From the NCBI GenBank assembly GCA_937911345.1, contig CALDPP010000034.1, forward strand, positions 1-46,649: DNA of 46,649 nucleotides. Direction: 5' to 3'. Made by a program: the position numbers and the translations under genes. Source of the stretch: an uncultured euryarchaeote (GTDB taxonomy: Archaea; Thermoplasmatota; Poseidoniia; Poseidoniales; Poseidoniaceae). Position 1 is the stretch's first letter. Each line of letters begins with the position of its first letter. Below the pieces are notes generated by a model, which saw nothing but the letters and a program-made list of their open reading frames with translations, was not told the DNA's origin and did no database searches. Of this stretch, positions 1 through 7,105 are shown in pieces.

Positions 1-302
1 CCATCTAGAAATCCTATGTCAGCCTTGCCGTATTCTAGGGCAGCAATAGTTGCAGCGGGTCCAGAGACTGTGTAAATTTCCACTTCCATATCCATTAATT
101 CTTCTAACCTGTCCGCAAGTAACTGTGGATTCTCATCTGAGTTACGATATTCTTCCTTAGTTTCAAATGCAATGGTGAGACAGTTATCTTCGTCTTCGCA
201 CTTATCGAATTCTACGGGATCAAATATGCATCCAGGTATACTTGCTAACATGATTAATAGTGTTGTAAAAATTGCGATTTTGGGCGCCCTCAAAATATCC
301 AC
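1..302 (-). CDS. PhnD-like ABC transporter substrate-binding lipoprotein (partial, 3' end outside window)
   Basis: Only the first 100 codons are present; the gene runs off the left edge. I read a GTG start at 302, since an in-frame stop lies further upstream, though a TTG at 293 is possible. The N-terminus is a lipoprotein signal: a hydrophobic stretch ending in LASIPGC, so Cys would be lipid-modified and the mature protein tethered outside the cell. The mature part has the pattern of phosphate/phosphonate-type binding proteins: TIAFETKEEY, then a predicted YL-helix equivalent (LLADRLEELM), then the SGPAATIAALEYGKADIGFL segment, the usual ligand-loop signature of the PhnD family. The ligand cannot be read from this fragment. 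The promoter holds two DtxR-type palindromes, so a metal-related rather than phosphonate-related role is worth considering. Confidence 0.72.
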   Translation of the reverse strand, partial: MDILRAPKIAIFTTLLIMLASIPGCIFDPVEFDKCEDEDNCLTIAFETKEEYRNSDENPQLLADRLEELMDMEVEIYTVSGPAATIAALEYGKADIGFLD

Positions 303-303
303 C

Positions 304-317
304 TTAGGGTGCCCTAA
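304..317 (-). promoter_or_regulatory. DtxR-type operator box 1
   Basis: Perfect palindrome TTAGG-N4-CCTAA (actually TTAGGG-TG-CCCTAA). It sits over the expected transcription start of the lipoprotein gene that begins at 302. The half-sites and spacing equal the core of the DtxR/IdeR consensus. Binding by a metal-dependent repressor is inferred. Confidence 0.6.
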
Positions 318-326
318 AACTTTCCC

Positions 327-335
327 TAATTATAG
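327..335 (-). promoter_or_regulatory. TATA-like box of the lipoprotein gene
   Basis: On the minus strand this reads CTATAATTA. It lies about 25-33 bases upstream of the GTG at 302, as expected for an archaeal promoter with a leaderless or nearly leaderless transcript. It lies between the two palindromic boxes, and an extra half-site CCCTAA (324-329, plus-strand reading) overlaps it. Confidence 0.5.
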
Positions 336-336
336 T

Positions 337-350
337 TTAGGCTGTCCTAA
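337..350 (-). promoter_or_regulatory. DtxR-type operator box 2
   Basis: Second TTAGG-N4-CCTAA palindrome, extended to TTTAGG-CTGT-CCTAAA at 336-351. Its centre is 33 bp, about three helical turns, from the centre of box 1, and it covers the position of the BRE upstream of the TATA-like element. The matched half-sites and helical phasing argue for a real two-dimer operator. Confidence 0.6.
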
Positions 351-391
351 ATTTTCAATATTAGTCCTGATTTAGAACAAGTAAGCAAAAA

Positions 392-607
392 TCACTCTGC
401 TGCAATATGTACTGCGCCAGATTTGTAGAATACTTGGATCCTGTCGGGAACTTTCCTCGTTAAACCAGCAACAGCCTCGTAAATTTCATCCTTCTTGACT
501 TTGAAGGCTTTTGCAGCATTTGCGGTTGACCATGGAACGGTTTCAAAGTCAGACTGTCGAATCCACTCAAACAGTCTCGCTTCTAGTTCACTCAAATCCT
601 CCGCCAT
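392..607 (-). CDS. small winged-helix-like protein, 71 aa
   Basis: Small acidic/basic protein beginning MAEDLSELEARLFEWI. The helix-rich N-terminal half, a segment NAAKAFKVKKDEIYEAVAGL that resembles a recognition helix-turn-helix, and a C-terminal beta pair (RIQVFYKSGAVHIAAE) suggest a winged-helix domain. An upstream in-frame ATG at 634 would add nine residues. I prefer 607 because the short product starts directly at the predicted first helix. It lies 51 bases downstream of gpsA on the same strand and is probably cotranscribed with it. No specific family is recognised; DNA binding is inferred from the pattern only. Confidence 0.6.
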   Translation of the reverse strand: MAEDLSELEARLFEWIRQSDFETVPWSTANAAKAFKVKKDEIYEAVAGLTRKVPDRIQVFYKSGAVHIAAE

Positions 608-658
608 GAGAATCCCTAGACGAATGTCATACAAAACAACACCGACGAATTAATTCAA

Positions 659-1657
659 TCAATTAAGGCCGACAATTCGCCTACAACATTCCTCTGCATC
701 GATGTCTCCATCAAGAAGTGCATTGATTGCTTTGGTGAATGGAACATTGATTCCCTCATCTTCTGCTCTGGTGATAAACATCCTAGCGGCTCTAACACCT
801 TCTGCTACCATCGTCATTTCAGCAAGTGCTTCATCCACAGATAGTCCGGTTCCTAATTTCTCGCCCATACTACGATTACGGCCGTATGGCGAGGTAGCAG
901 TTACGTACAAATCACCTAATCCAGCAGGTCCGAAAGCGACCTCGGCTTTGGCTCCAAGTTGTGGAAGAAGTAGACAGCCTTCTTTGAAGCCAGCCATGAA
1001 AATTGCCGCTTTTAGATTGTCCCCACCAAGTGTGCCTACCTTCTTCAATCCATCAACTAGTCCGCAGGTAAGCGCAATTACGTTCTTGAATGCACCCCAT
1101 AACTCGGCGCCAACAGGGTCCGAAGCAGCGTGTAGAATAAATGTCTGAGTGGTCAACGTATCAGATAAACGCTTAGCGACGGATTCGTCTTCACTTGCCA
1201 CAAGCGCAGTTGTAATTACTCCGCCGGCAGCCTCAGGAGCAATTGTTGGACCTGTGACAACGGCGAGAGGGTTAGTTTTTTGTGCGGCTTTCAATTTTTC
1301 ATGAATCGCTTGTGATATCAATCGTTTGCCTGGAGCTAAGCCTTTTGCTAGATCAATTAGAACATGACCCGGCCTCAAGTGAGGAATTATGTCATCAACT
1401 ACATCTAGAATTACCGAGGAGGGAATTGCCAGTACGACAATTTCTACTCCATCTAATGCTTCATCAATACGCATAGTAGCTTCTAGCCCCTCAATTGAGT
1501 GGTCTGGCAGATACTTTCTGTTGATTCCATCCATAACAACGGATTCATAGACTTCTTGTTCGATTGTCCATCCTTTGACCTTGTGGCCATCTAATAACCA
1601 CATTCTAGCGACCGCAGTGCCCCAGTTTCCCAAACCTAGAATTGCAATATGTGCCAT
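659..1657 (-). CDS. gpsA: NAD(P)-dependent glycerol-3-phosphate dehydrogenase, bacterial GpsA type
   Basis: Reduces dihydroxyacetone phosphate to sn-glycerol-3-phosphate in the cytoplasm, the precursor of bacterial-type glycerolipids. At 332 aa it has normal GpsA length. The N-terminal Rossmann motif is GLGNWGTAVA (residues 7-16). The family blocks VLIDLAKG, VTGPTIAPEAA and GAFKNVIALTCGL are present, as is the C-terminal substrate block PAGLGDLYVTATSPYGRNRS. Archaea normally make the other enantiomer with G1P dehydrogenase (EgsA), so this is the bacterial enzyme family. The nearest gene downstream is the small winged-helix-like protein. An acyltransferase that could use the product is encoded at 25171-26760. 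The start ATG at 1657 directly precedes the conserved AHIAILGLGNWG strand. Confidence 0.95.
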   Translation of the reverse strand: MAHIAILGLGNWGTAVARMWLLDGHKVKGWTIEQEVYESVVMDGINRKYLPDHSIEGLEATMRIDEALDGVEIVVLAIPSSVILDVVDDIIPHLRPGHVLIDLAKGLAPGKRLISQAIHEKLKAAQKTNPLAVVTGPTIAPEAAGGVITTALVASEDESVAKRLSDTLTTQTFILHAASDPVGAELWGAFKNVIALTCGLVDGLKKVGTLGGDNLKAAIFMAGFKEGCLLLPQLGAKAEVAFGPAGLGDLYVTATSPYGRNRSMGEKLGTGLSVDEALAEMTMVAEGVRAARMFITRAEDEGINVPFTKAINALLDGDIDAEECCRRIVGLN

Positions 1658-1751
1658 CTTGACCGTATCTGCGATTTGTATTGTGCTTATGTTAATTGCC
1701 GCTATATCAAAGCGAAATTATTGATTTTGTGAGTTTACTCGTCTAATGCGG

Positions 1752-2951
1752 TCAGAATAAATCCTCATCTTCCTCGTCGAAATCAAATACATCGTCATTA
1801 TCTTTCTCTTCAGCCTTCTTTGCTTTAGCAGGCTTAGCCTTAGCCTTTGGTTCAGCCTTTGGCTCTTCTGGTGGAGATTTTTCCTCAGTCTTTTTTGCTT
1901 CTGCAGCCTTTTCTGCTGCAGCCTTCTCTTTCATTTCAGCGGTTGCTGCTTTGTTTCTTGCGCTAGCAATTTCAAGTTCTCTAGCCTTGATTTCTTCTGC
2001 TGATCTGCCAGTTTGCGCCGCTAAAGTTCTTCTTCTGTCCTCTCTTGCTTTGCGTTCGAGTTGCTTGTGTCGAGCTTTCTCGATATTCTGCAACATATAC
2101 ATTGCATCGTGTTCCAACAATGGTGAATCTGAGATTAGAGTAATATCAAGCCAACCGCCTTCTTCAACGATAAATTCAGCGAGTGGTTCAAAGTTTAGGT
2201 CTGATTTCTTGATTTGAGTGTAGTGCATGGCATTTCCAGTTCTATGCTCTACTCCGGAGAAGTGGCAGTAAAACTCCTTAGTTCCAATGGTTTCTCTTAC
2301 TAGATCGAACATTTCGCCATAGTCTTCGGAGGTTCTCATACTTCCATGCCCTCTAGAGTGTATGTGAGCAATATTCAACACAGGGACGGTTCCTTCGACA
2401 TGATTTACAACTTCTAGGACTTCTTCTAGGCTACCCCACAATTCTTGACGGCCAGATGTTTCAATACCAATTTTTGAAGGAGTTCCGTCTTTTAACCACG
2501 GAAACACCGGGTAAATATCTTCATCGTCATGCCAGATTTCATGAACCCTGTCCACTATTCCAGCAAAGACGTTAGCTAATTGCTCATTAGCCGCTCTACC
2601 TCTGCCCATATCTCCGTAGTGACCTGCGTGTAGAGTGATGTGTCTAGCATTGATTGTTTTGGCTGCTTGAAGAGTTGATTCAATCTTTGTCAGCGATCTT
2701 CCTCTCTCAACTCTATCGCCAAGTAATTCTGAGTAGTATGGGCCGTGAATGTTCATCTCAAACTCAGTCTTATTGGCTAACACTCCAGCCTGCCAATATT
2801 GTTCAAAGTGCTGAGGAGCAATCATTCTAACAGTTTGAACTTCCATCGTCTCTAATCCAAGCGAAATGATATCATCCATACCTTCAACGATGGTACGGCC
2901 TTTGCACGATAATGGAATTCCCGCTGGACCTAATCTAACTGGCAACATCAT
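1752..2951 (-). CDS. endonuclease IV-like (AP endonuclease 2 / TIM barrel) protein with charged C-terminal tail
   Basis: 399 aa in two parts. Residues 1 to about 280 form an xylose-isomerase-like TIM barrel of the Nfo family. Metal-ligand-like motifs appear in order: MNIHGPYYSELL, ITLHAGHYG, GIETSG, LNIAHIHSRGHG, YCHFSGVEH, and a late acidic residue in ISDSPLLEHDA. Nfo enzymes cut DNA at abasic sites with a tri-zinc centre. From about residue 285 the protein becomes a Lys/Ala/Glu-rich, probably helical tail, ending in an acidic patch (DVFDFDEEDEDLF). Ordinary Nfo proteins (about 280-300 aa) lack this tail. It is transcribed divergently from the riboflavin operon. Base-excision repair is the most likely role, but a non-nuclease barrel cannot be excluded. 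Confidence 0.82.
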   Translation of the reverse strand: MMLPVRLGPAGIPLSCKGRTIVEGMDDIISLGLETMEVQTVRMIAPQHFEQYWQAGVLANKTEFEMNIHGPYYSELLGDRVERGRSLTKIESTLQAAKTINARHITLHAGHYGDMGRGRAANEQLANVFAGIVDRVHEIWHDDEDIYPVFPWLKDGTPSKIGIETSGRQELWGSLEEVLEVVNHVEGTVPVLNIAHIHSRGHGSMRTSEDYGEMFDLVRETIGTKEFYCHFSGVEHRTGNAMHYTQIKKSDLNFEPLAEFIVEEGGWLDITLISDSPLLEHDAMYMLQNIEKARHKQLERKAREDRRRTLAAQTGRSAEEIKARELEIASARNKAATAEMKEKAAAEKAAEAKKTEEKSPPEEPKAEPKAKAKPAKAKKAEEKDNDDVFDFDEEDEDLF

Positions 2952-2978
2952 CCCCCCGCAGGTTCAAGCCAATGGTCA

Positions 2979-3039
2979 CCTAATGATAAGACCTTTCCGT
3001 TATTAGGACAAAAAAACCCGGAAAAAGGGAGTTTTTTGT
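2979..3039. promoter_or_regulatory. inverted repeats in the divergent nfo-like / ribB promoter region
   Basis: The 137-base gap between the divergent genes holds two dyads. CCTAAT (2979-2984) is mirrored by ATTAGG (3002-3007). ACAAAAAA...CCC (3008-3019) is mirrored by GGG...TTTTTTGT (3027-3039) around a 7-base loop. Either may be an operator, for example for the archaeal riboflavin regulator RbkR, or part of an RNA leader. The sequence does not decide which. Confidence 0.4.
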
Positions 3040-3088
3040 GTTATGATGATATGCGACACTTCATGAATGAGAGGTTCAACCCGTAGGC

Positions 3089-3796
3089 ATGAGCAATTCA
3101 GTTGAAGAGGCTGTAGCAGCGTTTTCGAACGGTTTACCAGTGTGCCTTTTTGATTCTGAGAAAAGGGAAGGAGAGACCGATTTACTATTCTCTGCAGAGC
3201 ACGCCACTCCAGCAACAATGAGGCAACTACGTCAAGACTGTGGTGGATTACTGTTCTTAGCGATTGGTCACGAAGTAGGCGAAAGATTTGGCCTTCCGTT
3301 CCTGCAAGATTTACATACACACAAAGAACTTGTGAAGCAGTTCGATGTCTTACAAGAATTGGTAACTAATGATTTACGATACGACTCACGCTCTGCATTC
3401 ACTTTGTCACTAAATCATCGAGATACTTATACGGGAATTACCGACAAAGATCGCTGCTTAACAACCAAGAGATTTGCTGAATTGACCAACGAGGTCTTCG
3501 ACCAAAATCTTAACGAAAAAGAGGCAAAAAAACTACTTGGCCAAGAATTTAGAACTCCAGGCCATATACCAGTATGTCGAGAGACAGAAGGTGGTCTATC
3601 ACGAAGACAAGGTCACACCGAACTTGCGGTTGGTTTGGCTAGACTATCAAAAGTCACGCCTGTCGTGATTGGGGCAGAGATGCTTCAGCCCGATGGTGAC
3701 CTAGCACTATCAGTCGAAGATGCTAGAAAGTGGGCCATTGAACGAGGAATACCATTCCTTGAAGGTGTAGATATTGTTCAGGCATTAAGCAACTAA
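3089..3796 (+). CDS. ribB: 3,4-dihydroxy-2-butanone 4-phosphate synthase
   Basis: Converts ribulose 5-phosphate to the four-carbon unit of riboflavin plus formate. At 235 aa it has the usual archaeal length. The N-terminal metal and substrate region is present as LFDSEKREGETDLLF (canonical DDEDRENEGD type), and the C-terminal block GGLSRRQGHTELAVGLARL carries the conserved RxGHTE residues. HRDTYTGITDKDR matches the central loop with the conserved TGI/S-AxDR pattern. It is the first gene of the ribB-ribL-ribE-ribH run, with ribL about 57 bases downstream. No GTP cyclohydrolase II domain is fused and no early-pathway gene (arfA/arfB/ribD) lies in the window. Confidence 0.93.
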   Translation: MSNSVEEAVAAFSNGLPVCLFDSEKREGETDLLFSAEHATPATMRQLRQDCGGLLFLAIGHEVGERFGLPFLQDLHTHKELVKQFDVLQELVTNDLRYDSRSAFTLSLNHRDTYTGITDKDRCLTTKRFAELTNEVFDQNLNEKEAKKLLGQEFRTPGHIPVCRETEGGLSRRQGHTELAVGLARLSKVTPVVIGAEMLQPDGDLALSVEDARKWAIERGIPFLEGVDIVQALSN

Positions 3797-3852
3797 AATA
3801 AATCGGTAGTATCATCAATATTATGTTACAGCACCAATATGGAGAGGATTTC

Positions 3853-4287
3853 ATGAAGGTCATGGCGGTAGGGGTTTTTGACTTACTTCATGCAGGACAT
3901 CTGCACTACCTTGAACAAGCAAAATCTCTAGGAAATCACCTAACAGTTGTGGTTGCTCACGATGATACAGTTAGAATAAGGAAGCATGAGCCTGTGACGA
4001 ACCATGACCTTAGGAGGCGTATGGTAGAGGGGCTAAAACCTGTTGACGAAGCAATAATCGGCAATTCACCAAATGTTTCAATTTTTGAAATCCTACCAGT
4101 GGTTAATCCTGATATAATCGCTTTAGGCTACGATCAGGAACATGCAGAAGATTCAATACGCATCAAATTAGCAGAATTAGGTTTTGATGAGATAACCGTT
4201 ACACGGGTTGAAGGATTAACAGATGATTTAGACGGGACAAGAAAGATAATTGCTAGAATTCTTGAACTAGCAAGGAACAACGACTGA
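3853..4287 (+). CDS. ribL: archaeal FAD synthetase (RibL-type cytidylyltransferase fold)
   Basis: Adenylates FMN to FAD. The nucleotidyltransferase fold is clear: MAVGVFDLLHAGHLHYL holds the HxGH motif, and RRRMVEGLKPVDEAIIG, IALGYDQ and the late RKIIARILELA follow the RibL pattern. An ATG at 3823 would add ten residues. I chose 3853 because GGAGAGG (3840-3846) sits just before it and the protein then begins at the first beta strand. Length 144 aa is typical. It lies nine bases before riboflavin synthase, so it is in the same operon. Related glycerol-phosphate or CDP-forming enzymes share the fold, but the riboflavin neighbours favour RibL. Confidence 0.88.
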   Translation: MKVMAVGVFDLLHAGHLHYLEQAKSLGNHLTVVVAHDDTVRIRKHEPVTNHDLRRRMVEGLKPVDEAIIGNSPNVSIFEILPVVNPDIIALGYDQEHAEDSIRIKLAELGFDEITVTRVEGLTDDLDGTRKIIARILELARNND

Positions 4288-4296
4288 GGTGAAAGA

Positions 4297-4908
4297 ATGT
4301 TTACCGGAATCGTACAAGGAGTTGGCGAAGTTATCACCAAAACCTCCCATAATACGGTTACATCAATGACAATTAAATTACCAAATGTCAAGAGCTTAGC
4401 CATTGGTGCTAGCGTATCAATTAACGGAGTCTGCCTTACGGTGGTGTCTCTTGATTCAAATATTGTCCAGTTTGATATAATTGATGAAACCCTAAAAAGA
4501 ACGAACTTAGGAGATATATCAGTTGGTGATTTTGTCAATATTGAGAGGTCTTTGAAATTTGGCGACGAAGTCGGCGGTCATGTTTTATCAGGGCACATCT
4601 TTGATACAGGAATAATTAATTCTAAAGCAAAAAAAGGAGACCAAATGTCTCTAAGTATACTTGCTCCACCCTCAATCCAGAAATATTTAACCGAGAAAGG
4701 TTACATTGCCATAGACGGTATTTCTCTAACAGTTGGGGAAATCAAAGATGGCTGTTTTGATTTGCATATAATTCCTGAGACAATGCGCTTAACCATACTA
4801 GATTCTAAAGAAGTTGGTGACATAGTAAACATAGAGATTGATAGTAACACTCAATTAATTGTTGAGACTATTGAGAGATTGTTGGAAGAGAGAGGTGTAA
4901 CAAAATGA
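4297..4908 (+). CDS. ribE: riboflavin synthase alpha chain, bacterial trimeric type
   Basis: Dismutates two 6,7-dimethyl-8-ribityllumazines to riboflavin. 203 aa with the two tandem lumazine-binding domains of the family. The signature MFTGIVQGVGEV opens the first domain, followed by SINGVCLTVV; the second contains GDEVGGHVLSGHIFDTG and AIDGISLTVGEI. Many archaea use an unrelated lumazine-synthase-like RibC instead, so this is the bacterial/eukaryotic enzyme embedded in an otherwise archaeal operon. GAGGTGAAAG precedes the start. It overlaps ribH by four bases (ATGA), indicating translational coupling. Confidence 0.94.
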   Translation: MFTGIVQGVGEVITKTSHNTVTSMTIKLPNVKSLAIGASVSINGVCLTVVSLDSNIVQFDIIDETLKRTNLGDISVGDFVNIERSLKFGDEVGGHVLSGHIFDTGIINSKAKKGDQMSLSILAPPSIQKYLTEKGYIAIDGISLTVGEIKDGCFDLHIIPETMRLTILDSKEVGDIVNIEIDSNTQLIVETIERLLEERGVTK

Positions 4909-5291
4909 AGATTGCAGCAGTATGTGGTTCATTTCACAAGAAAGAGATTGAAGCCATGCTTGAATATGCCATAGATGAAGCAAAGAAGCACTCTATAGAA
5001 ATTTCAGAGGTAGTATGGGTTCCAGGATCTATGGAAGTTCCTCTAGCATTGAATCGTGTCATTGTAAATTATGATGCAGCAATATGTCTTGGAATTATTG
5101 AGAAAGGAGAAACACTACATGGCTCGGCAATGGGGAATGCAGTCATTAAGTCGGTTATCGACTTACAATTAGCACACAACAAACCAATTGGCCTAGGCAT
5201 TATTGGACCAGGGGCTGAACCTCACCACATAGAACCCAGATTAGAACCACATGCAAGGGCTGCAGTAAGTGCTGTACATACAATGAGTTAG
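4905..5291 (+). CDS. ribH: 6,7-dimethyl-8-ribityllumazine synthase, short archaeal form
   Basis: Condenses the ribitylamino-uracil and butanone phosphate to lumazine. At 128 aa it is shorter than the bacterial enzyme (about 150) and lacks its N-terminal extension. Recognisable blocks: VWVPGSMEVPLALNRV, the GIIEKGETLHGSAM loop (catalytic-region His), LGIIGPGAEPHHIEPRLE and the terminal HARAAVSAVHTM helix. The GAEPHHIEPR segment replaces the common bacterial T-x-n-x-eQA-x-R block. It overlaps ribE by four bases. Its product is the substrate of that neighbour, so the pair forms a complete last-step module. Confidence 0.9.
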   Translation: MKIAAVCGSFHKKEIEAMLEYAIDEAKKHSIEISEVVWVPGSMEVPLALNRVIVNYDAAICLGIIEKGETLHGSAMGNAVIKSVIDLQLAHNKPIGLGIIGPGAEPHHIEPRLEPHARAAVSAVHTMS

Positions 5292-5333
5292 TGTAGGGAT
5301 ATTGTTCAATTAGTCGAACGCAATCGCAGAGTC

Positions 5334-7046
5334 ATGAACAAGTTGTCATATTTTTCTAAACCTAATGAGAAAAACCTGTCCACTTCGGAAGAACTGAGTA
5401 ATATATGGCAACAAGTAACTAAACTACGTTATGATGTATTTGCTGAAGAGTTACAGCAATACTCAACAAACGTCGAGAAGAAACTCGATGAGCCCGGGCA
5501 GCATTTTGTCACACTAAGTATCGGTGAGGAACTAATTGGTTATGTTAGTATAAACTCACCTAGCGATAGAAAATATCGATTAGAGAAGTATTTTGGTCGG
5601 GAAATTTTAGATGATATAACGAAAAAAGTAAGTAACAAAGCAGTAATTCACGAAGTAAGAGGTTTGACCATAAACCGCGCTTTTAGAAATCAAGGCTACG
5701 CTAGGCTATTGATGATGGCTGCGTTAAAGTTCTCTCATGAAAATGGTGCAGACAATATTATTGCGATGGGACATACTGAGGTATTGCCCATGTATCGAGC
5801 GATTGGTATGCATGTGTTTGAGGAACATCATGTCTCAGCAGGTGATGTTGTTTTCTTTCCGATGATTGTTGCTGTTGATCAATTGATGAAGCTTGCAGGT
5901 GATGACATTACTAATTTACAAATGCAGCATTTGGTTGAAAATGACGATGCTTGTTACCATGGTGGCGCATCATGGGATGAGAGTGGCTTCGATTTCACTC
6001 GCAGAAAAGAATTAGTTGTGGCAGATGTTCTAGATAGTCCATTTCCTCCTTGTCCTGAAGTAATGGAATTAATCACTGAAAATATAATCAGCAGTTGCCA
6101 TGAATCTCCACCGACTCAATGTGAACCACTAATTGAAAAGATTTCACAAGTTCGTGGCATACCTGAAAGTCATATTCTAGTTTCATCAGGTTCCTCATCA
6201 TTGATGTTTTCCTTAATGCCAAACCTGCTAAATAATGATTCAAGGGTCTTGATTTTATCGCCTATGTATGGTGAATATTTACACATTCTTACCCATTTAA
6301 TTGGATGTCATGTCACCCATTTTCCACTCCATCCAGAGGAAGGCTTTGTTATTGATTTTGCAAGTTTCGTTGAGGTTGCTAGAGACCATGATGCAGTGAT
6401 TATAGTCAATCCTAACAGCCCGACTGGAGTCTATGACTCTAATGTTAGTGAAATGATAACACATATTTTATCACAAAAAGAGAATAAAACAAATTGCAAA
6501 ATGATTTGGGTTGATGAGACATATATTGAATATGTCGAAGATGCAGTCTCACTCGAATCTCTAACCTCTCAACATGAAGAATTGATTGTTTGCAAAAGCA
6601 TGAGCAAGTGTTACGCGCTATCAGGTCTAAGAGTTGCTTATGCAGTTACTGCTAATGCCGCATTTTTACGTAGATTTATTCCACCTTGGTCGGTAAGTTT
6701 GCCAGCCCAAATAGGTGCTATTGCAGCACTTTCAAATGAGGAATACTATGCAGAACAATATTCAATTGTACATGAAAATAGAACCGAATTAAATAAACAA
6801 CTGGTTCAACTTGGTTTCAAAACATATCCTAGTGTGGCAAATTATATCCTAACCAAATTACCTGATTCAGTCGCTCATTCTTCGAATCAGTTTATCGCTC
6901 TGTGTCGCGAAAGAGATGTATTTGTCCGGGATGCAGAAAATATGGGCGTGACTCTAGATTCAAGATATGTCCGATTCGCCGTGAAAAGCAAGATTGAAAA
7001 CCAAAGAATCATTGATTGCCTTACAGATTTGCTAGGCAATAATTAG
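5334..7046 (+). CDS. GNAT acyltransferase - PLP aminotransferase fusion
   Basis: 570 aa with two catalytic-looking halves. Residues about 25-190 form a GNAT-fold domain. LRYDVFAEEL near the start followed by a conserved Asp/Glu region resembles the LuxI / N-acyl amino acid synthase branch, and HEVRGLTINRAFRNQGYARL holds the acyl-CoA pyrophosphate loop. Residues about 210-570 are a class I/II (HisC/CobD-like) aminotransferase with NPNSPTG (360-365), VDETYIEY (Asp395), the PLP lysine in SMSKCYALSGLR (Lys425) and a late Arg in YVRFAVK. It follows ribH by 42 bases, so it may be cotranscribed with the riboflavin genes, but I know of no riboflavin step needing it. The substrate is unknown; acylation plus transamination of one amino acid-like molecule is an inference. 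Confidence 0.8.
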   Translation: MNKLSYFSKPNEKNLSTSEELSNIWQQVTKLRYDVFAEELQQYSTNVEKKLDEPGQHFVTLSIGEELIGYVSINSPSDRKYRLEKYFGREILDDITKKVSNKAVIHEVRGLTINRAFRNQGYARLLMMAALKFSHENGADNIIAMGHTEVLPMYRAIGMHVFEEHHVSAGDVVFFPMIVAVDQLMKLAGDDITNLQMQHLVENDDACYHGGASWDESGFDFTRRKELVVADVLDSPFPPCPEVMELITENIISSCHESPPTQCEPLIEKISQVRGIPESHILVSSGSSSLMFSLMPNLLNNDSRVLILSPMYGEYLHILTHLIGCHVTHFPLHPEEGFVIDFASFVEVARDHDAVIIVNPNSPTGVYDSNVSEMITHILSQKENKTNCKMIWVDETYIEYVEDAVSLESLTSQHEELIVCKSMSKCYALSGLRVAYAVTANAAFLRRFIPPWSVSLPAQIGAIAALSNEEYYAEQYSIVHENRTELNKQLVQLGFKTYPSVANYILTKLPDSVAHSSNQFIALCRERDVFVRDAENMGVTLDSRYVRFAVKSKIENQRIIDCLTDLLGNN

Positions 7047-7062
7047 AAGAATCAATGTAAAG

Positions 7063-7092
7063 ATTCAATAGGCGAGTTCTCCCTATTTGAAT
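7063..7092. promoter_or_regulatory. hairpin/operator-like inverted repeat upstream of trxB
   Basis: ATTCAATAGG (7063-7072) is mirrored by CCTATTTGAAT (7082-7092) with one bulged base, and GAG...CTC extends the dyad inward. It fills most of the 59-base gap between the fusion gene and trxB. It could be an operator for trxB or a structure ending the upstream transcript. Confidence 0.4.
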
Positions 7093-7105
7093 TGCAGGCG
7101 ATTGA

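Noticed and set aside
3003-3320. Minus-strand 105-codon frame over the ribB start
   Set aside because: It overlaps conserved ribB codons and shows no family pattern.
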